Below are positions 7,523 to 14,718 of a DNA stretch of 20,011 nt, piece by piece. The number at the start of each line of letters is the position of its first letter. Position 1 is the stretch's first letter. This DNA is from JAAUQA01 sp036351435. Lineage in GTDB: Bacteria > Pseudomonadota > Gammaproteobacteria > Competibacterales > Competibacteraceae. The notes below the pieces were generated by a model. The model was not told where the DNA came from. It was given only the letters and a program-made list of their open reading frames with translations, and searched no databases. Where the stretch lies: NCBI GenBank assembly GCA_036351435.1, contig JAZBPA010000168.1:1-20011 (forward strand). The letters run 5' to 3'. Position numbers and translations under genes: made by a program.

Positions 7523-7657
7523 GAACATTTTTCTAAGATTCAGGAACTACCGGCAATATTGCAAATAACAACATGCTAGGCTAAGACTATCGTAGGTATC
7601 CAAGCGGGAAGCGACACTGTAGCAATGTTACAATCTTGCGGCATCGGAAAAATGTTC
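7523..7657. repeat. 11-bp inverted repeats flanking a 113-bp segment
   Basis: GAACATTTTTC at 7523-7533 and GAAAAATGTTC at 7647-7657 are perfect reverse complements. The enclosed 113 bp lie directly upstream of the adenylate-kinase-like gene. Such an arrangement beside a tyrosine recombinase could be an invertible promoter, or simply a pair of binding sites. No reshuffled copy is visible here. Confidence 0.5.
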
Positions 7658-7713
7658 AATAGGCGGGAAAAGATCTCGTCAATTCAAAGCGATTTTATGG
7701 GGATTATTTGGAA

Positions 7714-8358
7714 ATGAGTGAACAGCATACACGTTTAGCCATCATCATGTTGGGTGCGCCCGGTTCCGGCAAAGGTACCCAGGGAGAGTTACTAGCACAA
7801 AACACCGGTTTTAATCGCTATGTAATGAGCGACATGATTAAGCAGGAATTGAAGCCTGGAACAGAATTATACGACAAGCTTTTCAGACAAGGCATTTTGC
7901 TTTCGGATACTGATGTATTCGAAATTTTTCGGCAGAACTTTGGCTCAGAAGATGAAGTCATTATTGATGGATTACCCAGAACATTAGATCAAGCGTATTG
8001 GTTATATGGCTTCTTGATGCGGGGGCACTATGATATTGAACTAATCTTTTTGAACGTTAATGAAGATCATCTAATTGAGAGGATTACCACAAGATTTTAT
8101 TGTCCTGAATGTCTTACTCTTTATAACACCAAGGTTAAGAAGCCAAAGAATGCCGGCGTTTGTGATCATGATGGCAAAGAACTCATTCAACGACAAGATG
8201 ATACACCTGAGGTTTTTAAGGATCGGTTGGCTACGTTTAGAGAGGTTCGGGACGTGATTTTGGACGTCTATCATGGCGATGTTATACAGGTCAATGGTGA
8301 TCAAGAGATCGGTTTGGCTAATCGGGAGCTGATGAAGAAGATTATTATGCGGGCTTAG
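7714..8358 (+). CDS. Adenylate kinase-like nucleoside monophosphate kinase with zinc-type LID
   Basis: This 214-residue protein is predicted to transfer phosphate between ATP and AMP or a similar NMP in the cytoplasm. P-loop GAPGSGKGT is at 14-22, the NMP-binding stretch SDMI to VFEIF at 39-72, and the family signature DGLPRTLDQA at 85-94. A LID follows with Cys130, Cys133, Cys150 and Asp153, a Cys3-Asp zinc site, then the RQDD motif at 160-163. Zinc LIDs are common in Gram-positive Adk, while enterobacterial housekeeping Adk lacks them, so this may be a second or acquired kinase. Substrate is not certain; the C-terminus is divergent and the usual T-x-P-L-x-x-Y-Y segment is not clear. ATG 7714 is used; a TTG at 7708 is in frame. 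GGGG at 7699-7702 is the likely ribosome site. A+T-rich relative to flanking genes. Confidence 0.85.
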   Translation: MSEQHTRLAIIMLGAPGSGKGTQGELLAQNTGFNRYVMSDMIKQELKPGTELYDKLFRQGILLSDTDVFEIFRQNFGSEDEVIIDGLPRTLDQAYWLYGFLMRGHYDIELIFLNVNEDHLIERITTRFYCPECLTLYNTKVKKPKNAGVCDHDGKELIQRQDDTPEVFKDRLATFREVRDVILDVYHGDVIQVNGDQEIGLANRELMKKIIMRA

Positions 8359-8454
8359 TCGTTGTTTGAGATGATGCGGCAGATGATCTGTTTGCAATTA
8401 AAAAGATGATGATATAAGAAGATACTATCAATTCATACTTCATTTAGGTGCTTT
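8359..8454. other. Short A+T-rich intergenic gap
   Basis: Contains the AGGTG ribosome site (8446-8450) for the following GTG-started gene. No terminator hairpin with a T-run was seen after the kinase gene. Confidence 0.4.
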
Positions 8455-10053
8455 GTGAGAATAATTAAATTGCTCATTAATTTTTGCGTCATCCTCTTAT
8501 TGCTTCCTGTGTTAGTAATCGCGGAAACAAACATGGATATCATCTTGACTGTAGAAGAGCCATTGGATGGAAGTGTTTATTCCGGGGTATCAAATATTCG
8601 AGGCTGGACAGTAGCACCGCTCGGTATTGAACGCATTGAATTACTCGTCAATGGCGTTTTTCAAACGAACATCCCATCTGGTGGGAGACGATCAGATGTA
8701 GGTGCTGAGTTTCCCAATTTCCCAAACTCAGATGAGTCAGGATTTGCAATGGCATTTAACTATTCAAATCTTACCGAAGGTCAAAATCTCATTACCCTAC
8801 GAGCCGTTGATAATAATGGCGACTCAAATGAAGTGTCGGTAACATTCAACATCACTCGATTTGATAAATCATTTATTGATGATCCTACAAAAATTAACTT
8901 GACTAGCGAATCCACTAGTCACGATGATTCATCAATTTTTATTGACGAAATGATTGCTGATGGCCAGAGTTATGACGTGCAACTTGGTTGGCGTACTGCT
9001 ACTCAAGGCTTTGCAATCACTCAGATTACTTCTGGGAATATGTTATCGAATTCCGAATTACATACTGTAGCTGCTTTCGGTAGTTTTGCCGGGTTTTCCA
9101 ATAAACCTTCATTGGAAGAACAACCTTATACCGTTTCGATGGCAACAAACCAAGATATCATCTTAACTGTAGAAGAGCCATTAGACGCCAGTGTTTATTC
9201 CGGGGTCTCGAATATTCGAGGCTGGGCAATAGCGCCGCTCGGCATTGAACGCATTGAGCTACTGATTAATGGTGAGTTTCTGACTAATATACCATCGGGA
9301 GGGCGCCGGTCAGATGTCGGGGATGCGTTTCCTGGCTTCCCGAACTCAGATGAATCAGGATTTGCAATGGCATTTAACTATTCAAATCTCATGGCAGGTC
9401 AGAATAATATTACCCTGCGGGCTGTCGATAAGAATAATGATACTAATGAGGTATCGGTAACATTCAATACCACTCGGTTTACAAATTCATTTATTAACGA
9501 CTCCACAAAAATTAGCTTGGCTAATGCCTCTATCAGCAACAATAACTCATCAATCTTTGTCGATAATATGACTGCTGATGGTCAGAATTATGATGTGCGG
9601 TTCGATTGGCGTACCGCCACCCAAGGCTTTGCAATCACACAGATTACTCCTGCAGACACAGGACCATCGCCATCTTGTGTCGACATCGCTGGATTTTGGG
9701 ATGTAATAGAAACAGCAACTGCAGATTGTATGGTGCTTGGGCAGAGTGAGAAACTGACTCAAAGTGCTATGGGTCAGGTCGATATTAAACAGGACGGATG
9801 TAACATCAGCTATACCGTTCCCGAAGTCGATATTCCAAGAGTTGGCACCATCGATGGGAACAATATCAGTTACACTGGTCCACTTGTAATACCTTTTTTG
9901 GATAATGTTGAATTTGCGGAGAATAATGTTTCCATAAATGGAATGGTTAACGGCAATCGTATTGAGTTATTTGGAACTGGTAAAGCTAGTGGGACAATAG
10001 ATGATTTGCCATTCTCATGTACAGGAAATTCTACTAGTATATTCACTCGATAA
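8455..10053 (+). CDS. Secreted protein with two tandem Ig-like repeats and a C-terminal beta-rich domain
   Basis: This 532-residue exported protein starts with GTG 8455 after AGGTG, four bases away. A Sec signal peptide covers about 1-23 (LLLLPVLVIA, then ETN). Two copies of a 165-residue unit follow at residues 28-192 and 234-398. Each has an Ig-like start (ILTVEEPLD, SGVSNIRGW), a conserved middle (NIPSGGRRSDVG, FPNSDESGFAMAFNYSNL) and an end (WRTATQGFAITQIT). A 41-residue unique linker lies between them. The last 130 or so residues form a separate domain with Cys near CVDIAGFWDV, CMVLG, GCNISY and FSCTGN, perhaps a small lipocalin-like barrel. No enzyme motif or sorting signal is visible. 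It is probably periplasmic or extracellular and may bind a ligand. The GGxR-DV-FP-SGF pattern is familiar from bacterial cell-surface Ig-like modules. Confidence 0.85.
   Translation: MRIIKLLINFCVILLLLPVLVIAETNMDIILTVEEPLDGSVYSGVSNIRGWTVAPLGIERIELLVNGVFQTNIPSGGRRSDVGAEFPNFPNSDESGFAMAFNYSNLTEGQNLITLRAVDNNGDSNEVSVTFNITRFDKSFIDDPTKINLTSESTSHDDSSIFIDEMIADGQSYDVQLGWRTATQGFAITQITSGNMLSNSELHTVAAFGSFAGFSNKPSLEEQPYTVSMATNQDIILTVEEPLDASVYSGVSNIRGWAIAPLGIERIELLINGEFLTNIPSGGRRSDVGDAFPGFPNSDESGFAMAFNYSNLMAGQNNITLRAVDKNNDTNEVSVTFNTTRFTNSFINDSTKISLANASISNNNSSIFVDNMTADGQNYDVRFDWRTATQGFAITQITPADTGPSPSCVDIAGFWDVIETATADCMVLGQSEKLTQSAMGQVDIKQDGCNISYTVPEVDIPRVGTIDGNNISYTGPLVIPFLDNVEFAENNVSINGMVNGNRIELFGTGKASGTIDDLPFSCTGNSTSIFTR
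8536..9030 (+). repeat. Internal coding repeat, copy 1
   Basis: This 495-bp unit matches 9154-9648 at a constant offset of 618 bp with no indel. The proteins are about 79 percent identical by my hand count, and many third positions differ, so the duplication is not recent. Confidence 0.85.
9154..9648 (+). repeat. Internal coding repeat, copy 2
   Basis: Second copy of the unit at 8536-9030. Compared with copy 1 it has gained several Asn in its last third (for example SNNNSS against SHDDSS). Confidence 0.85.
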
Positions 10054-10141
10054 ACCAAATGATGTTACAATAAATTCTTAATCAATAGCTCCCTAATCAT
10101 TCGTGCAGGAAAAACTCGGCGCCGAATAATTTTATATCGTA

Positions 10142-10621
10142 ATGAAGATTCGAAGACTCTGTAAAAACCATACAAACTCCTGGTGGATAGTTAAGGTGTT
10201 TTGTGGAATGGTTTTGATCGCATTTATTTTTGATAGCTTTATTTTATACAATTTTAATTATTGGCCTATTATTCCCACTGCAATTTCACAAACCTTAGTT
10301 ATTGTAGGGGCTGTAATTTCAATATTTCACTACAATATCCTAAAAAGGTTCAACAAAAATATATCTAAACCTAATTATTTAGTTTTGAAGAAGGGTTTAT
10401 TTCCTTATATCAGACATCCAATGTATTTTGGCGACATGATTAGTTGTTTAGGTTTGTTTACTCTTTCTGCCAACTGGGCGACCGTTGTTGTATTACTCAT
10501 TAGTTACGTTGCACTTTTTAAGCAAGCACAAATTGAAGATGGGTATTTAGAGGAATTATTCGGCGAATCATTTACCAATTGGTCTCACCAATCAAAATTA
10601 ATATTCCCATTCGTCAAGTAA
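10142..10621 (+). CDS. Isoprenylcysteine carboxyl methyltransferase-like (ICMT/PEMT fold) membrane protein
   Basis: This 159-residue integral membrane protein has hydrophobic segments near 17-36, 43-62 and 100-126. It carries the family's C-terminal signature: KKGLFPYIRHPMYFGDM (83-99, with the Arg-His-Pro core at 91-93) and E-D-x-x-L-x-x-L-F-G-x-x-F-x-x-W (132-147), which bind S-adenosylmethionine in this fold. Bacterial members are often called NnrU-, DUF1295- or phospholipid-methyltransferase-like, and their substrates are mostly unknown. The gene is strongly A+T-rich. ATG 10142 has no clear ribosome site. It follows the repeat protein by 88 bp on the same strand and converges with the next gene. 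Confidence 0.82.
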   Translation: MKIRRLCKNHTNSWWIVKVFCGMVLIAFIFDSFILYNFNYWPIIPTAISQTLVIVGAVISIFHYNILKRFNKNISKPNYLVLKKGLFPYIRHPMYFGDMISCLGLFTLSANWATVVVLLISYVALFKQAQIEDGYLEELFGESFTNWSHQSKLIFPFVK

Positions 10622-10703
10622 AAAGCTTTGCGCTCTTATTCGTGGATAGCTCTGGTACAGTTGTGGTTTTACTAGATTCCAATTGGCAGATTGGTTGTTA
10701 GGT

Positions 10704-11165
10704 TTATTTCGTAGCATTTGACCAGATTTCATAAGTTCGCAACACTTCATCCGCACACATATTTTGATCTATTTGCTTGCTATACTGGACAATCATATAT
10801 TCAAGAAAATGTTTAATAAACTTTTTTTGAGACTGGCTACAGTTTAGGAATGAATCGTTATTATCGCCATCATGTTCTAAGTGGAACAATAGCTGCTCGA
10901 AATAAAAATGATCGTTGATTGTTTCTAAGCTTAGCCGGATCAATGCAGGCATGTAGTAAATTTTGCCCTGTGGATTGCAAAAACAAATTGGGTCCCAACC
11001 AGGACTGCCGAGTTCATCCAAGCCAATAGTATCAATGTTATTACTAATCAGCGTTTGGTCGTGCTCAGCACATTCACAACAATGACGATAATTGGTAAAG
11101 TGCAAAGGTCTTTCAATTTTAAATTCCTGCCTTGACTCCTCAAACCAACTCATTGGTTTATCCAT
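10704..11165 (-). CDS. Conserved-looking cytosolic protein with HCCEC motif, unknown function
   Basis: This 153-residue protein starts at ATG 11165. The frame is open up to a TTG at 11243, but those extra 26 residues lack family-like features and MSWFEESRQ looks like a natural start. Visible features are NYRHCCECAEHDQTL (25-39), SPGWDPICFC (54-63), YYMPALIRLSL (70-80) and a C-terminal helical half with FHLEHDGDNN. Cys29, Cys30, Cys32, Cys61 and Cys63 with nearby His could bind a metal. The pattern resembles an uncharacterised bacterial family that I recall as DUF6714, but I am not sure of that number. There is no signal peptide. A+T-rich like its plus-strand neighbours, with its own strand and presumably its own promoter. 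Confidence 0.72.
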   Translation of the reverse strand: MDKPMSWFEESRQEFKIERPLHFTNYRHCCECAEHDQTLISNNIDTIGLDELGSPGWDPICFCNPQGKIYYMPALIRLSLETINDHFYFEQLLFHLEHDGDNNDSFLNCSQSQKKFIKHFLEYMIVQYSKQIDQNMCADEVLRTYEIWSNATK

Positions 11166-11301
11166 AACTATCACCGTTCCGAGCGGTTTTAACTGAACTA
11201 TGCAAATATTGCTGAACCACTTAATTTCGATTGCTTTGTTCAATCATATCAATTCGATTTGTCACGTAACTTACCCCAAAAACTGAATGGACTAATAGTG
11301 G

Positions 11302-12315
11302 TTACGTGATAGCTCCAATTAACCCATTGATGTTTTCTGGCGGGTTATCCATCAAATCAAGCACCGCTTCTTGCTGTTGGGCACGTTTCTCAGCATCAAG
11401 GTATTCCAAAGGCGAACGCCCAGCAACGCGGGCCAACATGCAGGCTAACGTGTGTTGTATGGCGCGAACCTCCAGCGTACCAGCCCAAGGAACATCGTTC
11501 AGCGTGTCCATATAGACTTGCCAGTATTGCTGAGCAGCGGCGGCAAAGGTCGAACGATGCGCCGGCAAGTGACGCGCTTTGCTAAGCAAGTGAGTCAGCG
11601 AGAAACCCACATCAAAGGTGGGATCACCCCAGTGGATGACTTCGTGATCCAGCAAAATCAGGCGATCTTGATATACCAGAATGTTTTTGGGACTGTAATC
11701 GCCGTGAACCAACGTGATGCGTTGTTGGCGAGTTTCTGCTATCAAGTTATGTAGAAACCCAGCGGCGCGCGGAAGCTGCTCGGCCGTGTAATTGTAGTAG
11801 GGTTCCAGTCGCAGCGACTCGAAAAAAGAGACATCGGCAAAGGCCGGTGAGACTTCTGCACGACGTTCATAAGCACGGCGGTGGATAGTACCTAGCAATT
11901 GCGCAAATTGGTCGATGTGATTACTGACTACATGACCATCCAACAACACCGTTTTCCAATTCGCATGGGGTTGAGGTACGGCCTCCATCACCAGCAAATG
12001 CGTGGCATGGTCTTCGTGAACCAGAGAGGGTATGGTATGGGGCGGAGCCAATGCATTGAGCCAGCGCAATCCCATTGCTTCGCGGTGAACCCGCTCGGGG
12101 CTGCTAAACCAATCGACAGCAACGCGTAATTTTTCCAACGCCTGTTTAATAACCCAAGCTTCGCCCGAAGATCGCTCGACCAGCACGGTGCGGTTGGATA
12201 CACCGCCGGTTAGCGGCTGCATCGAAGGCCGTTCGTCCGGCTCAATCAGGTTGGTTTGCTGTAAGTAAGCGAGCAGTTGTTGCGGGTCTTCGATGTCGAG
12301 TTGGGTTGTTTTCAT
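11302..12315 (-). CDS. APH-fold phosphotransferase (choline/aminoglycoside/methylthioribose kinase-like)
   Basis: This 337-residue cytoplasmic protein has a eukaryotic-kinase-like fold. The ATP-binding loop LTGGVSNRT is at 35-43, the catalytic-lobe Lys at 57 (VIKQ), its partner Glu near 79, the catalytic loop HGDYSPKNIL at 204-213 (Asp206, Asn211) and the metal-binding LLDHE at 221-225 followed by GDPTFDVGF. The set is complete, so it is probably an active small-molecule kinase. The substrate is not known: homologous groups act on choline, aminoglycosides, methylthioribose or sugars. It lies 58 bp downstream of the MalK-like ATPase on the same strand, so it may act on an imported compound. 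A resistance role should not be assumed from the fold. The ribosome site before ATG 12315 is weak. Confidence 0.85.
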   Translation of the reverse strand: MKTTQLDIEDPQQLLAYLQQTNLIEPDERPSMQPLTGGVSNRTVLVERSSGEAWVIKQALEKLRVAVDWFSSPERVHREAMGLRWLNALAPPHTIPSLVHEDHATHLLVMEAVPQPHANWKTVLLDGHVVSNHIDQFAQLLGTIHRRAYERRAEVSPAFADVSFFESLRLEPYYNYTAEQLPRAAGFLHNLIAETRQQRITLVHGDYSPKNILVYQDRLILLDHEVIHWGDPTFDVGFSLTHLLSKARHLPAHRSTFAAAAQQYWQVYMDTLNDVPWAGTLEVRAIQHTLACMLARVAGRSPLEYLDAEKRAQQQEAVLDLMDNPPENINGLIGAIT

Positions 12316-12373
12316 ATATCAAACCGGCAGGAATAGCGTTGTCATGCCCTGGATAACCTGCGAGCTGTCACGC

Positions 12374-13495
12374 TTATCGCGGCAGGATTCTCCGATAAGC
12401 CCGTCCATTGCTATCAAACAAATGGCAGTATTGAGCCGTCAGGCCGACGGCCAGTTTTGTGCTTGGCTCTACGAGCGCATCCCCTTCTCGGCGAACCACA
12501 ATAGGTTCCTCGACCCCCTCAATATGTAGATAAACATATGATGCCTCTCCGAGATGCTCTACATAATTGATCTCGCCACCGATGAGGTTCTTTGAATCCG
12601 GGCTGATACGGATGTGCTCCGGGCGAATACCAAGGATGACTGGATCATCGATACATGCTTGAGAAGCATCGACTGCCGCATGTAACTCGGTTCCATCCGG
12701 TAAAACGACTGTTGCATCTGTGGGGCCAAATCCGGTAAGGCGCGCAGGTAAAAAATTCATTTTGGGTGAGCCGATGAATCCAGCCACAAACCGATTGCTG
12801 GGGTGGTGATATAACTCAAGCGGCGGACCGAATTGCGCTACGCTGCCTTCTGCTTGTACAGCCTGACCACTGTTCAGCAATACGATTTTATCGGCCAGAG
12901 TCATGGCCTCGACTTGATCGTGGGTCACATAGATCATGGTCGCCTGGAAATCCCGATGCAATTTGGCGATTTCTAACCGAGTTTGTACCCGCAAAGCGGC
13001 GTCCAAGTTGGATAGGGGTTCGTCGAATAGAAACACCTGCGGTTTGCGTACGATAGCCCGGCCGATAGCAACGCGCTGCCGCTGGCCACCGGATAACTCC
13101 TTGGGCAATCGTTGCAATAGCGATTCGATTTGTAAAATCTCAGCGGCCCACTGGACCCGCTGGTTAATTTCGAGCTGATTTTGTTTGGCCAGTTTCAGGC
13201 CGAATGCCATGTTGTCGAACACGCTCATGTGGGGATAGAGGGCATAGGACTGGAATACCATGGCCACGCCACGTTGTGCTGGCGGTAAGTCGTTTACCCG
13301 TTGGTCACCGATAAACAAATCTCCGGCACTGATGTCTTCCAGACCCGCAATCAAGCGCAATAGGGTTGATTTACCGCACCCGGAAGGGCCGACGAAGACC
13401 ACGAATTCGCCGGCCGCAATGTCTAGATTGACTTGTTCAACGACACGGGTGTCCTTGAAGGTTTTGCATAGGCCATGCATACGAATGGCCGCCAT
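12374..13495 (-). CDS. CUT1-type ABC transporter ATPase (MalK/UgpC/MsmX-like)
   Basis: This 373-residue ATPase for a carbohydrate- or glycerol-phosphate-type importer shows Walker A GPSGCGKST at 36-44, Q-loop Gln82, YALYPHMSV after it, signature LSGGQ at 134-138, Walker B FLFDEP at 155-160 and switch His192. A C-terminal regulatory TOBE region covers about 235-373, with GIRPEHI. The FVAGFIGSPKMNFLPA segment is characteristic of MalK/UgpC ATPases. GGGAG stands seven bases before ATG 13495. No permease or binding-protein genes are in the window, so it is an orphan ATPase here. It lies 26 bp after slyD and 58 bp before the phosphotransferase gene, probably one transcript. Confidence 0.9.
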   Translation of the reverse strand: MAAIRMHGLCKTFKDTRVVEQVNLDIAAGEFVVFVGPSGCGKSTLLRLIAGLEDISAGDLFIGDQRVNDLPPAQRGVAMVFQSYALYPHMSVFDNMAFGLKLAKQNQLEINQRVQWAAEILQIESLLQRLPKELSGGQRQRVAIGRAIVRKPQVFLFDEPLSNLDAALRVQTRLEIAKLHRDFQATMIYVTHDQVEAMTLADKIVLLNSGQAVQAEGSVAQFGPPLELYHHPSNRFVAGFIGSPKMNFLPARLTGFGPTDATVVLPDGTELHAAVDASQACIDDPVILGIRPEHIRISPDSKNLIGGEINYVEHLGEASYVYLHIEGVEEPIVVRREGDALVEPSTKLAVGLTAQYCHLFDSNGRAYRRILPR

Positions 13496-13521
13496 TGCAA
13501 TACTCCCAACGAACCGACTGG

Positions 13522-14001
13522 TTAGTGGTGTCCATCACCAGTGTGGACGTGACCATGCTCAACTTCTTCATCGGTCGCGTCACGAACATCTACCACCTGG
13601 ACCTGGAAATTCAAATTGACACCCGCAAGCGGGTGATTACCATCGACAGTGACTTGATCGCCCTCGACCTTGGCAACTGTAACCAGCAACGGCTGGCCAT
13701 CAGGACCTTGCGCGCGAAACTGCATACCGCTTTGAATATCAACATCAGGGGGGAACATTTCCCGAGGGACCGGCTGTATTTTCGTTTCATCATGTGTCCC
13801 ATAACCCTGCTCAGGGGTTAGAGAAACCGCAACTTCATCGCCTGATGCTTTAGTGGTCAGGGCATCTTCAAGACCGGGGAGAATATTGCCGGCACCGTGC
13901 AAATAGGCAAAATCATTGCTGTCCGATTGATCAATCACATTACCTGCGTCGTCCTTGAGCGTATAGTTGATGGTTACCACCTTCTTGGCTGAAATCTGCA
14001 T
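13522..14001 (-). CDS. slyD: FKBP-type peptidyl-prolyl isomerase SlyD
   Basis: This 159-residue cytoplasmic protein speeds prolyl isomerisation and acts as a chaperone; in other bacteria SlyD helps nickel insertion into hydrogenase. The FKBP domain is split by the insert-in-flap chaperone domain: INYTLKDDAGNVID at the start, LPGLEDAL at 41-48, the flap insert at about 70-125, then GVNLNFQVQVVDVRDAT. The short tail EHGHVHTGDGHH (148-159) has five His and could bind Ni or Zn, though it is shorter than the E. coli SlyD tail. GAGGA precedes ATG 14001. It seems to lead a transcript with the ABC ATPase and phosphotransferase genes. Confidence 0.93.
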   Translation of the reverse strand: MQISAKKVVTINYTLKDDAGNVIDQSDSNDFAYLHGAGNILPGLEDALTTKASGDEVAVSLTPEQGYGTHDETKIQPVPREMFPPDVDIQSGMQFRAQGPDGQPLLVTVAKVEGDQVTVDGNHPLAGVNLNFQVQVVDVRDATDEEVEHGHVHTGDGHH

Positions 14002-14163
14002 AAGACTCGGGTCCTCTGGCTGGAGGCTAAATGGGCTATACCTACGCGATGTGCACAGATCGGCGCCTAATCAGGAGGCACGTCAAGTTGATAAGCAGGG
14101 AAATCGCAGGTGTGAAGTAACAGCTTAGCAACAAACCGTTCGTAACGGAAACGCGCAGCCCGG
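14002..14163 (-). promoter_or_regulatory. Intergenic region: slyD promoter and end of mocA
   Basis: This 162-bp gap separates two minus-strand operons. A small hairpin (CCGTT, 3-base loop, AACGG) stands at 14136-14148 and on the minus strand is followed by TTTGTTG. That would be a weak terminator for mocA. No convincing -35/-10 pair was picked by eye. Confidence 0.3.
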
Positions 14164-14718
14164 TTAATCCACCGTATCAATGTCCATCAAAACGCCATTA
14201 TCCTTGCAGCCAATAGTTTTTAGCCGCTCCCGGTGCTTCTGAAGCAGGATTCGTGCGCCTTGATCGCCGGTCAGATTCGATAATTCTTCGCGGTAAGCAC
14301 CGCCAAAACCTACCGGATGGCCACGCCGACTTTGAAAAACAGGAACCGCAATATCCCAGGGTTGCACGAGTGCATCCGCCACTTGGCGATAAGTCGAGAT
14401 TTCAATATACGGCATATCCCCCAATGCGATGACCCACGCCTCAGCCTCCGAGCTGGCTCGCACAGCCCAGGCCAAGCTCATCCCCATGCCCTGCTCAGCA
14501 TGGGGACAGATGGTGATGTCGAAACCTTTTTCCTGCAATAATTGCCGGAGCGCTTCGGCGTCTGAATTGATAACAATCAGCACGTCGGTTAACGCAACTC
14601 GTAGCTTGTGCGCTGCGGCCAAAATCATAGGGGTGCCGTCCGCGAGCGGATGCAGCAGCTTATCGCCTGCACCGAAGCGACGGGAAAACCCCGCCGCCAG
14701 CAAAACGCCCTGTTTCAA
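14164..14718 (-). CDS. mocA: Molybdenum cofactor cytidylyltransferase (MocA-like)
   Basis: This 184-residue nucleotidyltransferase is predicted to attach CMP to Mo-molybdopterin, giving the MCD cofactor used by xanthine-oxidase-family enzymes. The nucleotide-binding motif LAAGFSRRFGAGDK is at 7-20, QGMGMSLAWA at 76-85, the metal-binding GDMP at 100-103 and RGHPVGF at 132-138. MobA (GMP-adding) paralogues share the fold, but the XdhC and MCD-enzyme context favours MocA. The start is a TTG at 14718 that overlaps the xdhC stop (TTGA), so translation is probably coupled. Last gene of the four-gene operon. Confidence 0.88.
   Translation of the reverse strand: MKQGVLLAAGFSRRFGAGDKLLHPLADGTPMILAAAHKLRVALTDVLIVINSDAEALRQLLQEKGFDITICPHAEQGMGMSLAWAVRASSEAEAWVIALGDMPYIEISTYRQVADALVQPWDIAVPVFQSRRGHPVGFGGAYREELSNLTGDQGARILLQKHRERLKTIGCKDNGVLMDIDTVD

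Larger units (their letters stand above)
7305..7707. other. Gene-free, repeat-rich region between recombinase and adenylate-kinase-like gene
   Basis: About 400 bp without a credible ORF. It holds at least four kinds of inverted repeat (listed separately), two copies of TTGATCA at 7494-7500 and 7505-7511, a GCAATATTGC palindrome at 7553-7562 and several TACAA motifs. It must contain the recombinase promoter (minus) and a plus-strand promoter for the next gene. It may also hold the recombinase's recombination or operator sites; this is inference from position. Confidence 0.6.

Noticed and set aside
7647..7657. A dif or XerCD-type site near the recombinase
   Set aside because: No 28-bp sequence resembling the XerC/XerD arms was seen in 7305-7707.
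6312..10703. An integron: recombinase gene diverging from a row of unrelated plus-strand genes
   Set aside because: The recombinase lacks the IntI-specific extra helix, the genes have their own starts and spacing, and I found no paired RYYYAAC/GTTRRRY attC sites between them. A lone GTTAGGT near 10700 is not enough.
10679..10703. Small inverted repeat CCAAT/ATTGG followed by T-rich sequence between convergent genes at 10621 and 10704
   Set aside because: Only five base pairs, A+T-rich and with scattered T rather than a run; too weak to call a terminator.
11302..12315. Aminoglycoside resistance gene
   Set aside because: Only the general APH fold is visible; the neighbours point to metabolism or transport, and no known resistance enzyme is recognised.
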